A DNA stretch of 64,000 bases from NCBI RefSeq assembly GCF_963678635.1, contig NC_087066.1:15853949-15917948 (forward strand), in the 5' to 3' direction. The position numbers were made by a program, and so were the translations under genes. This document shows, in pieces, positions 41,033-52,029 of the stretch (position 1 is the first letter of the stretch; each line of letters opens with the position of its first letter). The DNA is from Symsagittifera roscoffensis. Taxonomy: Eukaryota; Xenacoelomorpha; Acoela; Convolutidae. Below the pieces are notes generated by a model that had not been told where the DNA came from, ran no database searches, and was given only the letters and a program-made list of their open reading frames with translations.

Positions 41033-42135
41033 TCAGACACACAACATCATATTAGATAAACGAGATACGAAAGACGCTTTTGTAGACTTTGTAGGTGCAC
41101 TAAAGCAAAAAACACCAGTTTTCCAGATGTTTGTTTTGCTATAAGGAAGCAACTCAACTTCCACTTAAACGTGTTATTAACAAGAATGCCAAAGCATAAG
41201 ACAGTGGAAATTGGATCCCTTCCAAAATTTGAAAACGTAAGACTGAACAGATTGTAATCTAGGGGTAGAGCTAGGTACGGATCTATTCAAAACTTGAGTA
41301 AAGCGAGTGGTTTATCAAGAAAGAAAGTAGAACAATTCCTACAAACCAAGACATCGTATACAAAATTTGGTCCTCCAATCAGACGTTTCTGAAGGTTTCA
41401 AGCTTTTTTTAAATATATCAATGAAATTTGGTGTATGGACTTGGGATTTGTGGTTGAACTAATGAGTCAAAACAAAAGGGTCAAGTATTTTTAAGTTGCT
41501 CTAGATATCAATTCAAGGTTTGTCAGATTTCAAACTATATACACAAAGTATGCTAAAGACAACTTACAAGCTTTCAAAAAACCGATTTCTTAAAAAAAAA
41601 ACTCCTGAAAAACTTCGGGTTGATAAAAAAGAAGAAAATGGGTTATTTTTTAAAATTTTTTGCAAGGAGAATCATATTGTAGCTTAATCAACAATCAGTG
41701 AAACAAAAACTGGATTTTTAGAGAGAGCAATTCAGTCTTTAACACACATAATGTATCGTTACTTTGAAGATCATGGTGAAAACTTGTTCCAAAATTGCAG
41801 CAAAATGTTTCTTCATTGAACTGTCGTAAATATCGATCTATTGGAAAACCTCCAAGCGATATAAAAAATAAATATTTTTTTAAATCAATTTTGTTTAACA
41901 AATCCTTCATGAATAACACTTAAGCAAAACTCAAAAATGGGGATAGAGTGAGAGTTCTGAAAAATGATATTCCCTTCAGAAAAGGATAGAAGCCGTAATT
42001 TACAGAAGAAATTTTAAAATTTCGGCAAAATTTACAAAAAAATATCTACATACATCATCAAAGATCTCAAAAAAGAAGAAATTCCGGGAAACTTGTATGA
42101 AAATAGAAACTGGGAAAACTTTCAGTTTAAAGGTA
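41033..42135 (+). pseudogene. Decayed Polinton-type integrase (copy A)
   Basis: In shifting frames: a zone before the core with Y-T-K-F-G-P-P-I-R-R-F (about 41,357-41,390), the first catalytic Asp in W-C-M-D-L (Asp at 41,438-41,440), the second in L-R-V-D-K (41,622-41,624), and the Glu in L-E-R-A-I-Q-S (41,721-41,723). A C-terminal G-D-R-V-R-V-L-K-N-D-I-P-F-R-K-G block follows near 41,938-41,990. This order is that of Polinton/Maverick integrases. Several stops and at least two frame changes make it non-functional. All three acidic positions are still recognisable. Confidence 0.78.
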
Positions 42136-42194
42136 GCTCATTTTTTAAATTGACTTTCTATCGAACAATTTTTTCGATTCTTTTATAATTGAGT

Positions 42195-42930
42195 GAGGTT
42201 CTAATGCTTGTTTTAATTGTTACCAGAATAATAGTCTGAGTTTCCACCAACTTTCCACCGGAACAAAAAACAACGTAAAAAAGAATGGGATGTTGCTATT
42301 TCAGAAATATAGTACCCGTTATTATACCAAAAGGTTGCTCAGGGAAATTTCACTTTCAGAGATGGGCGAGAAAGTTCTGAGGAAAAAAAGAAAACTTCAA
42401 CTGATGCATTTGAACTTGGGTTGTAACCAAGAACTGTTGAAATAGTTGTAGCATGAATGAAAACGTTCAAAAACCTATAAGTGTACGAAGTTTTGAATAA
42501 AACGGAATTTTTTATCAATAGAGAAGATTACTAAAAAACTGTCGTTCATTTAGCTGAGGATCGATCAGTGTTTATAATTCAGAGAGCCGATTTGGTTCAC
42601 ATTATCCTCAGTAATCTTACAACTTTATGGGAAAATATTCCCTAAAGATTTACAGTGATATTAAACAAAATAAAATAGTAGGTGAATAAATAACTCCTTT
42701 ACTGCGTTGTTTTTATCTCATTTCCAAGGTAAAGAAATGGGAAATATTATATCTACAGGACAAAAAATGAATTATTAATCCTTCACTAACATACAATTTG
42801 AAAAATTATTTGAAATTTTTTTTCCTTAGCATAAAAATAGAACTAAGGAATACTACAGATGAAAAAACTTCTTTGTGTCCTTAGAAATTACGCGAGTTGT
42901 TTTCTCGTTTCGGAAGATTTTGAATAGTCA
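42195..42930 (+). pseudogene. Decayed penton-like (minor capsid) protein of a Polinton (copy A)
   Basis: Starts after the integrase remnant. A W-D-V-A-I-S-E-I block (about 42,288-42,315) followed by Y-Q-K-V-A-Q-G-N-F-T-F, and a distal block at about 42,740-42,800 (I-I-S-T-G-Q-K-M-N-Y), match in order the Polinton protein generally taken as the vertex/penton capsid protein. Stops and frameshifts are frequent. Two more copies of the first block lie at 46,400-46,060 (- strand) and 48,640-48,990 (+ strand). Confidence 0.65.
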
Positions 42931-42939
42931 CTTTTAAAT

Positions 42940-43179
42940 TGTACTTTGCACGAAATGAATGTAAGTGCAAAATGAAGTGCAGCCAATTTTCCAGTCTATC
43001 GTGGACATGCAAGACAACGTGGAGGAGGTTTTGCGACTCTTGCACAAACTCGATGATAATTCAATGTAATCTTTATAACCCATTGGAATCCATTATACAC
43101 CACAATAATCCATTACAATTGGTTATATTTCATTATAATCCAATAGAATCATTTTTTAAAAATCGTTTCAAACATAGCA
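42940..43179. repeat. Cluster of taatcc/aatcca motifs (left)
   Basis: Within about 120 bases (43,058-43,160) the words aatcc or aatcca recur about six times in forms such as ggaatccattatacacc. A related cluster in the same orientation lies at 51,765-51,860, just beyond the other end of the inverted duplication. The two clusters bracket the 43-52 kb structure. Confidence 0.5.
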
Positions 43180-45320
43180 AATAACATTGGAGTATTTCAC
43201 ACGGAAGTTAGTTGAAGGTGTGGGGGATATTGTTTTACAAAAGTTAGGTAGATATGAGTGGGTTTAAAAACACAGTCGGCTGTGAGAAATGTAGAAAAAA
43301 TTGCCAGTTTTGCAGAAGACTTGGTAAAATATCAGAAAATTTAAAATTTGTTATTGTCCAATATAATGGATTTAAATTGGATCTCAATCGATTTAAATTC
43401 TTTGAAATCCTTGGATTATAATGATATATAATCAGTTTTTTGGTTCCAAGTGTTGTTACAATCGATTATAATTGCAACATCCCTTAATTGGAAACTGATC
43501 TTAATCGAGTATCATCCATGAAACCTCATTGCGGGTGGTCCACGTTATATACAAAAAGAATAAATTCCTGTATCTAGTTTTTTTCTCCAAAGATTCTTGT
43601 TTGAGCTTGAAAGTGATGTTGTGATAAAAAACTGGAAAAACATTCCTTGAAAACTTGATCTTCTTGCTGGCAGCATGGTAGAAAAAGCTCGTCATACAAT
43701 TTTCATATAGGCATTGAATTGTCTTTTACTTGTAACAAACTTTATGTTAAACATTCGTTCGTGCATGGAGGTCAACCCAGGAAAAGCCAATAAAATGAGT
43801 CAGCTTGCGAAAAATCGGTTATTGAAAGAGTTGCTTCTAACTGTGCCTTTTTTTGTACTCCATAACCCAAAGTATGCATCCGTTCAAGTTTTCTTGGGGT
43901 CAGTTCTTAAAGTCCATGGTTTGATAGCACTGGTGTATGCAAGAACTGAGTTGCAACTCAGATTCATCTGGTGCTTCGAGAGAATAACCAGAGAAGAAAA
44001 TAAATTTGATTGACGGAAGAGGTCAATGGACGAGAAATTGCTTTTGCTGACAGCTCTAAAAGACTTGATGATTCGCGAGGAAGCGGCAATGGCGAGTGCA
44101 AAACGAAGTGACGCTCTTTTTTCTACGAAATATGTTAGAACAAACTTCGGCGCCAGCATTGATCATTTGTGCGAAAGTGTTGCATGAATACTGCGAGTTT
44201 AATTGAACATCGCTCTAGCAATCAGTCGTAGTCTTGGACGTACACCAGGACAAGTCACTGCGAGTAAACATGAACAACCGGTTGAATTAGAGCATTAGAA
44301 AGGATTGAGAAATCAGATAGTTTTCCAATAAAGAGGTCAGGCTAACGAAAGAATCCATGGGCACACTTGAGAATTCCAGTAATTACTGTGGTCCATTCCG
44401 GAAGAAAACTTATAACCTGGTGTCGGGGATTCTTAGAATGGCTCACAACCCATTTGTAAACAAAACCATGCGTGACTGCTACTTCGACTATGAGCAAGCA
44501 GTGTTGCTTAACTTCCGGTGTCCAGAAAATCAATCATACGAGACATTGAAACTCAAAATAAGTTAGGACATGTAATGGGAGAAAAGGTGACAGCACCTTT
44601 AATACCGAAAACTGTTAACATAGCCGAATGCAGACTGGGATCCTTAGATGAACTTCTGAGAACATGCTTGACGATAATATCAAGCCATCAAGGTGCTGTC
44701 AAGATCTAACACAAAACTGCAAGTGACGCCAAGCGTTGAGAGTGAATCAAATGCTGATTGCAATCTGCCTGATCTAAACATGATGTACGACCTGATGACT
44801 GAAGCCTCTAGAAGCAATCGATGAAGACTATCAAGTTCCCTTGTTAAGGACCGAAATACTGGTTAGAACCCGGTAGCTCTTTGGCGAAAAGCTCTGACTT
44901 AGAAGGTCAAAAAGTTGGAGGTCTCGACTGCTTGAAAATATTCACTAAGCAGCATAAACTGATGATAGTTTTGAATGAAAACTTCGCGATGAAGACAAAA
45001 ACGGAAACGGAACTAACAACAGATTGTCATGGAGAAACAGAAGTGAATCTGGTGTCATTACTAGCACTTCACATCATCTTCTGATCATTAGGGTCACTAG
45101 TGAATCTAAACCAAAGGCATGAGGTGGCGACCACTATCAGTGTAGAAGTGTTTACGGTTGTATTGAGTAGTGTATATTCGATTGATTCAGCGGATACACC
45201 AGCTGACCTTCATGTTTTGAGACACGCCATAGAGTATGCGGTAGGACGCCTATCTAATAAGATAGCGAAATTATTTCCCATGTATCAGGATAGGTTACAA
45301 GTTTCGGAGTTTCAGATGGT
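43180..45320. repeat. Left outer arm of a large imperfect inverted duplication
   Basis: Matches 49,600-51,530 in inverted orientation at moderate identity. Matching landmarks include aacccaggaaaagccaa / ttggcttttcccgggtt and gctgacctt..ccgcatactctatagcg. The arm encodes, in broken frames, the same unrecognised protein on its + strand as the right arm does on the - strand (about 43,714-45,090). I see no enzyme motif in it. It could be long terminal inverted repeats of one element or the arms of a palindromic duplication. Confidence 0.7.
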
Positions 45321-45960
45321 AAGTTTCAAAAAAAATTGAAAAAATTTAGCAGTTTTTTGGCAAAGTTATTATCGATTCAGCAATGTTTACGATTCTAAAC
45401 AGGAATGTTTAATCGTCTGCGTTTTAAGATGCTATAAATGTTTGATGGTAATTTACAGATTTTAAGATTCTCAAAATTCAAAATTTTCTCAGCCATTTTT
45501 TCATAGTTGTATACTAAAGCAAAGTAATAGGTTTGAACAAATAATTTCTCAGACAATTATTTCGAATATGAAACAACAGTTGCAGCCCCCGTGGTGCATG
45601 AGGATGCTGAAGTATGTAAACAGCTTAAGTTTGTATATTTCAGCGATAAATGGACGTAAGCAAAAGTTTTCTTAGACAAATATGTCAAATTTACAACACC
45701 CGTGGTGACCGGGGACACCGATTAACGTAAATAATTTTTCAATTGAAAGGAAAGATCTCAAAAATTAATTTTTTTTTCCTAAACATGAGAATTGTTTTTT
45801 TTATAACAGATTGGTAACTTTTGGTAACCACAAAAATCTTTTTGAAACTAATTCGTTCAATTTTAAAACTGGAAATTGAATCCACACTTTCCAAATTTAC
45901 TTATTTCATAATCATCTCCATCGATCGCAATTTTTGTCTACAGATATCCTAAATTTTTTT
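45321..45960. other. Non-coding spacer inside the inverted duplication
   Basis: About 640 bases without an ORF. Contains two copies of cccgtggt.catg/cccgtggtgaccgg (about 45,588 and 45,697) after similar gacaaat/gacaattat lead-ins, a small local duplication. Nothing else recognised. Confidence 0.35.
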
Positions 45961-47690
45961 ATGTAAGAACCTGTCCCAGAGAAAAAGTCTTAGAATGATT
46001 CGTATTGAAGCAAACAAAATAACCATTATCAATCATTTTTGAAATCGATCTTTTTAGTTTTTACGTCAATTTTTACATGGTGGCCCTATTCCATTCATTT
46101 CAACCCCTGCCTGCTTATGTCCTAAATCGTATACATAAATTCCGTTATGTTCAACTTTTTGTACATTCAAACTTTTTTGATCTTTGCCATTCATGGCTAC
46201 AATTAAATCAACAATACTTGCATACAATCCAGATCAATATGAATTGGTTCAACCTTTCATTTTTCCTAAGAGCTTCCCCCCTGTTGAGTGTAAGTTTTCC
46301 ATCAGTAGCGTTTTGGTACAATGAAGGTTACGATCTCTCAGAAAAAGCAACCTTTTTCTCGTTCAAAATGATATTGTTCCGGGAGAATTTTTTTAAAAAG
46401 AACTGAGAGTTTGATTCGGATGTCATATAAAAAAAGCATTAAAGTCTTCATTGCTGAAAAAATCTATGATAAGTCATCGATAGAAATTGACTATAAAAAA
46501 ATTACTTTTGATCTGTACATTTCCTCAGCTCTTTTTCATGAAAATTTACAATAACTTCTTCTTTTTTTACTTTTATGATGATGTATGATGTTGGTTTCCT
46601 TGTTGACATTTTTTGAAAGTTTAATTATTTCATCTCTAAATTGTGGTTTAAATCTATTTTGAAACGGAATATCAATTTTTGGAAGTTAGCACTTCATCCC
46701 TAATTTTGAAATTTGGTTTTGTATATTTCATAAACCGTTTTTGATTTTCCATGAGACATGAAAACACTTTTTGCGTCATTCCATTGTAAAAACAAACTGT
46801 TGCATTTTGGGAACATTTTTTTCATCATGATTTTCAATATAACCATATACTTTGGATTTTGAAGACTGAATGATCTCTCTGCAAATGCTGCTTTGGTCTC
46901 AACCAATGTTGAATGTACTTCAATATATTTCTCCTTGCAAAACTTTTTCAAAAACCCCCATATTGTGTTTCTATATCAACCCAAATTTTTTAAGAGTATC
47001 AATCAGAAAGTCATTTTTTGAAAGCTTGCCAGGCAACTTTGTTTTCAAGGTTTAAACTCTGAAAAATATTTAAAAATTCTCGACTAAACATTAAAAAAAC
47101 TTTACTCAATCGTTTTGTCTACAAAAATCAAGCCTTCTTGTCTACAATACACAAGTCCATACACCGAGTTTCATTGATATATTTTGATAAGCTTAAAGTC
47201 TTAAGAGACACGTGATTGATGGACAATTGTGTACAAGATATCTTGGTTTCTAAATTTTACTCCTATTTTTTGATAAACGGCTTGTTTTGCTCAAGAAAAG
47301 CCCCTAGAGTACAATCTGTTAAGTCTTACCTTTTGAGACTTTGAAAGAAATCTAAATTCCTCTGTCTTTAGCCTTGCCATTCTTCTTGATAAAAATTTTG
47401 AGTGAATTATGGGTTGCTTCCAAAATGGTTTAAAAAATATCTGGAAATTCGGTATTTTTAACTTTTGTGCACTCGCAAGGTCTACAAGAAAATATTTTGT
47501 ATCTCGTTTATGTTAAATGATGTTGTTTTACTGAAAATTAATTAAATAGGTTCTTGTTTAATTGTTTTCTATCTTGCCTTTACAGCCTTGTTAATTGAAT
47601 GAAACTTCTTTAATACGACCTTCCCGTTTTCTTGTTTTTGCTCCAACATTAATTTTCTGGGAAGTGTATTTTTTGAGTGATAAGCTGAGT
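45961..47690 (-). pseudogene. Decayed Polinton integrase + penton-like block (copy B, inverted)
   Basis: The - strand carries the same succession as 41,033-42,930: an upstream segment at 47,530-47,380, the integrase core, its conserved C-E-K..H-S-T..E-T-K-A-A-F-A-E-R part at 46,951-46,870, and the start of the penton-like gene at about 46,400-46,060. The catalytic Glu region (A-F-A-E-R) is still readable. It faces copy C head to head; the sequence between them (47,690-48,160) is the centre of the inverted duplication. Confidence 0.68.
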
Positions 47691-48159
47691 ACGAAGTTGA
47701 AACAAACTGTTCCATACGAAGTCAATCGTTGGTTGACAAATGGAGTGACGATAGATATTGCTCTAAAAGTAGTTCATTTTAGCAAAGTTAATTTACCAGT
47801 TGAAACAGAGACAGCATTTTAGAACAATGAGTGTACAAGAATTCGAAAAAATTATCTGTCAGCCGAAAGATTTCATTCAGTTTTGGAGCAATTGTTTGAA
47901 AAACGTCTTAAGAGGAGAGCTCCAAGATCTTTGGAAAGAAGACGTGGAATTATATCGAAAAGAAATTTCAGAATTTCAGAAATTTCAGAAATTTCAGAAT
48001 AATATATTTTTCTCGACACAAAATATTTTTTTAAAATTCAAGTAAAGGGTTACAATTGATATCTTTCATCACTCCATTTATCAATAAACGATTAACATTG
48101 TATGGAACAATTCAACAATTGACTTTGTATGTTTCAGTTAACGGTTGACATTGTATATT

Positions 48160-49230
48160 TCAACTCCGTACTCAGTTTATCACTCACAAAGTTCATTTCC
48201 AAGAAAAAAATTTGGAACAAAGGCAAGAAAAAGGGAAGTTCGTACCAAAAGAGTTTCATTCAATTAACGATGTGTAAATGCAAAGATGAAAAAAAATAAC
48301 AACAAGTACCTAATTGATGTAATTTTGAATCCCTAGTAAAAAAACTAGCTAGTCTCAGACAACATCATTTTAGATAATCGAGATAAAAAACATCTTTTTG
48401 TAGACTTTGTGAGTGCACTAAAATGAAAAAAAAAAAACCGATTTTCCAGATATTTTTTAAACCATTTTTGTAGCAACCCATTATTCACTCAAGCTTGTTA
48501 TCAACAAAAATGCCACAGCAAAAGACAGAGGAACTTGGATTTCTTTCAAAGTCTGAAAAGGTAAGACTTAATCATAGATTTTTTTACCAATGGGTTTTTT
48601 TCTAATGCTTCTTTTAATTGTTATCCGACTAAAACTTTGGTTTATTTTTTTCTTTCTTACGGCAACAAATTCATCTTGAAGGAGAAAAATTTTGCTACTT
48701 CTGAAATATCGTAACCTTCATTGTACCAAAACGCTACTGATGAAAAACTTACACTCATACATGGGAGAAAAAGCTCATAGGAAAATGGAAAGATTGAACC
48801 AATTCATATTGATTCTGGGTTGTATGCAAGTAATGTTGATTTAATTGTAGCCATAAATGACAAAAATCAAAAAAGTCTGCAAGTATTAAAAAATGAGCAT
48901 AACGGATCTTTTGTATCTGTAGATAAGGCTACATGAAAAATGATCAATTCATTCCATGAGAATAAACCAGTTTTTATCACTCACAGTGCTGATTTGAGCC
49001 ATATTCTGGGTTCGAGTTAGGATATAAGCAGACAGGGGTTATAATGAGTGGAAAAGGACCACACTATCTTCGGTATTCTGAAGACATTTTAAGAATACAT
49101 TCTCTGATGATATACAGTGTTATTATAGAACATATTATGGTAAGTGCTAAAAAACTCCATAACTGGTTGAACTATTTTCGTTTCCAAAGTAAAAATGGAG
49201 ACATAATATCTAAAGGACACTAAAAGAATT
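48160..49230 (+). pseudogene. Decayed Polinton block (copy C) with the integrase core deleted
   Basis: Begins with the inverse of 47,690-47,560, then the segment shared with 41,033 (acatcattttagataatcgag at 48,361). At about 48,590 it jumps straight to the sequence that precedes the penton-like gene, so the whole integrase body is missing. The penton-like part (about 48,640-48,990) matches copy B better than copy A. Confidence 0.62.
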
Positions 49231-49599
49231 ATCGAATCTCAACAAAATAATTATTTATATGCAAGAACGCTGTGTGTTATTGTCTGTAAGATAAGTTTTT
49301 TTATGTAAGAACGCAGTGTGTTATTCTCTGTGAATGTAGATTGATGCAGAAAAATCAAATAATCTGCGATGATTTCTACTTGTTTTTGACTGCGATTTCG
49401 TACCTGTAACTTAATTTTTCTTCCTTTAATTTTTATCACAAAACTTGAAATATACAATTTCCTGAAATACAAATGAGAATATTTTAAGGAATATGTAGGG
49501 AAATCCGGAGAAGTTGATCAAGTTTAAAGACAAGTAGAAATATATGTGGTAAAAACTAAACGACGTGAAAACTAAAAGTGATCGGTTTTAACTAAAAGT
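49231..49599. other. Non-coding spacer inside the inverted duplication
   Basis: A short local repeat is visible: tatgcaagaacgc(t)gtgtgttattgtctg at 49,259 and tatgtaagaacgcagtgtgttattctctg at 49,302. No gene. Confidence 0.35.
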
Positions 49600-51530
49600 G
49601 TCCAGCCGCATACTCTATAGCGTATCTTAATACATGGGGATCAGCTGGTAAATCCGCTGACTCAAACCAACATATACTACACAATACAACCAGAAACACC
49701 TCTACACTGATAGTGGTCACCACCTCAAGCCTTTGGTTTAGATTCACCAGTGACTCTAATGAATAGAACATGATGAAGAGTTCTAGTGATTTAACTAGTT
49801 TCACTTCTGTTTCTCCATGACAATCTGCTATTTGTTGCGTTTCCATTTGTTTCTTCATCGCCAGGTTTCCATACAAAACTATCAACAGTTTATGCTGCTT
49901 AGTGAGTTTTTTCAAGCAGTCGAGGCCTCCACACTTTTGACCTTCTAACCTATTGGTTTTCGCCAGACAGCTGCCCGGTTCTAACCAGTCTTTCCGTCCC
50001 CAACCAGGCAACTTGATAGTCTTCATCGAATGCTTCTAGAGGCTTCAGTCATCAAGTCATCAGGTTGTACATCATGTTTAGGTCACGCAGATTGCAACCA
50101 GGTTCACTCTCAAGGATTTGCGTCACTTGCATTTTTTAGTGTTAGCGTTAGGACTTCGGCACCCTGATGGCTTCATGTTATTGTCAAGCTCGTTCTCAAA
50201 AGTTCATCTGAGAATCCCAGTCCGCATTCTATTATGTTATCAGATTTCGGTATTGAAGCTGCTGTCACTTTTTCTCCCATTACAAGTCCTAACTTATTTT
50301 GAGTTTTAATGTCTCGTATGGCTGATTTTCTGGACACCCAGAATTTAAGCAACACTGCTTGATCATAGTCGAAGTAGCAGTTAGGCATGGCTTTGTTTAT
50401 AAAAGGTTTGTAAACCATTCTAAGATTTCCGGACAAGTAGTTATAAAATTTATCCCTGAATGGTCCACAGTAATCACTAGAATTCTCACGTGTGCCAATG
50501 GATTCGTTCGTTAGCCTGAGCTCTTTATTGAAGAATTATCTGATTTCTCAATCCTCTTTAATGCTCTAATTCCGCCGCTTATACCATGTTCGATTGCAGT
50601 GGCTTGATCTGGTGTACGTCCACCGGTGCTTGTAAGAGTGATGTTCGCTTAAATTCACAGTATTCATACAACACTTTCGCACAAATGATCATTGCTGGCG
50701 CCGAAATTTGTTCTAACACATTTCGTATGAAAAAACATCGTCTCTCCGCTTTGCACACGCCATTGCCACTTCTTCGCGAGTCATCAAGTCTCTTAGAGCT
50801 GTCATCAAGAGCAATTTCTCGTATTTTGACCTCTTCCGTCCATCAGAGTGACTTCCTTCTCTGGTTAATCTCTCCAAACACCAGATGAATCTGAGTTGCA
50901 ACTCAGTTCTTGCATACGCAACTGCTATCAAACCATGGACTTAAAAACTGATCCCAAGAGAATTTGAATGGATGCATACTTCGAGGTATGGAGCACAACA
51001 AAAGGCACAATTAGAAGCAATTTTTTCAGTAACCTGTTTTCCGCAAGTTGGCTCATTATATTGGCTTTTCCCGGGTTAACCTGCAAGCACAAACAAAATT
51101 TTAACATAAAATTCAATTCAAGTTAGAGACAATTCAATGACTATAAGAAAATGGCCTATAAAGCTCCTATACCTATAACGTTCCATGGATAATAATCGAT
51201 TTAAACTGATTTTAGTGGTGAAAAAAGTTGCAATTACAATCGATTGTAATTACAATTTGGAAGCACAAAACTGATTATAAACCATTTTAATCCAATAATT
51301 TCAAAGAATTGAAATCGATTATGATCCAGTCAAAATCCGTTATATTGGATTATATTGAAGTTTAAATTGTTTGAATTTTTTTCAAATCTTCTGCAAAAAT
51401 TTCAATTTTCTCTACATTTCTCACAACCGACTGTACTTTTAAACCTACTAACATCTACTTGAGTTTTGCATAAAAATATCTCGCGCACATTCAACAACCT
51501 TCCATGTGAAATACTCCATGTTATCTCCCT
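49600..51530. repeat. Right outer arm of the large imperfect inverted duplication
   Basis: Inverse of 43,180-45,320. Longer open stretches survive here than in the left arm, all on the - strand: 50,026-49,592 (144 codons), 50,436-50,173, 50,931-50,713 and 51,116-50,928. Put side by side they follow the same order as the left arm, so both derive from one protein-coding sequence. The protein is unrecognised: mixed composition with a Lys/Arg-rich middle, no signal peptide or obvious catalytic motif. Confidence 0.7.
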
Positions 51531-52029
51531 TTCTTTTCCTCTCAAACAACTAACCCCCTCCCTAATTTTAACACCTCTCCCAGAATTTAGCCACCAGCTT
51601 GTTTCCCCAAAAAATCGTAATAAGAAAAGCAATTGAACAAAGAACAAAACTTACATGCCAAAAGTAAATCTCAGTTTAACGAATGCAATGTTCAATGTTC
51701 AAAATTATACGGAAAAATTTTGGACAATCCAGGCTCTGCGTAAAACAAATTTTGATTCATCGTAATTAAATATAATCCTTTATAACCTATTATATTCCAT
51801 TATACACCATAAAAATCATTATCATCCTTTATAACCCGATAGAATCACTTTTTTAAAATTGTATTAAGCAAAGCAAGTATTTTTAAATTTGTTACAGTTC
51901 AAATGAAGGTCCACTTTGGTATTTTTTTCTTAATCAATTTTGATAATCATTGTTTGCAGTTTGAAGAAATCATCGGCCGAGAGAGCCAAAATATCCGCAA
52001 ATCTCAAAAGGGCTAGCTTAAAGATGGTC
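51531..52029. repeat. Spacer with the right taatcc cluster
   Basis: Words such as ataatcctttataacc, ttccattatacacc and cctttataacccgatagaatc at 51,765-51,860 mirror, in the same orientation, the cluster at 43,058-43,160. No ORF. Confidence 0.45.

Noticed and set aside
42939-43184. 81-codon ORF with a Cys-rich start and repeated I-H-H-N-P
   Set aside because: The repeats come from the taatcc DNA motif cluster, not from a protein repeat.
49005-49025. ggttcgag box as a tRNA B box
   Set aside because: No A box or foldable acceptor stem upstream; it lies inside a Polinton remnant.
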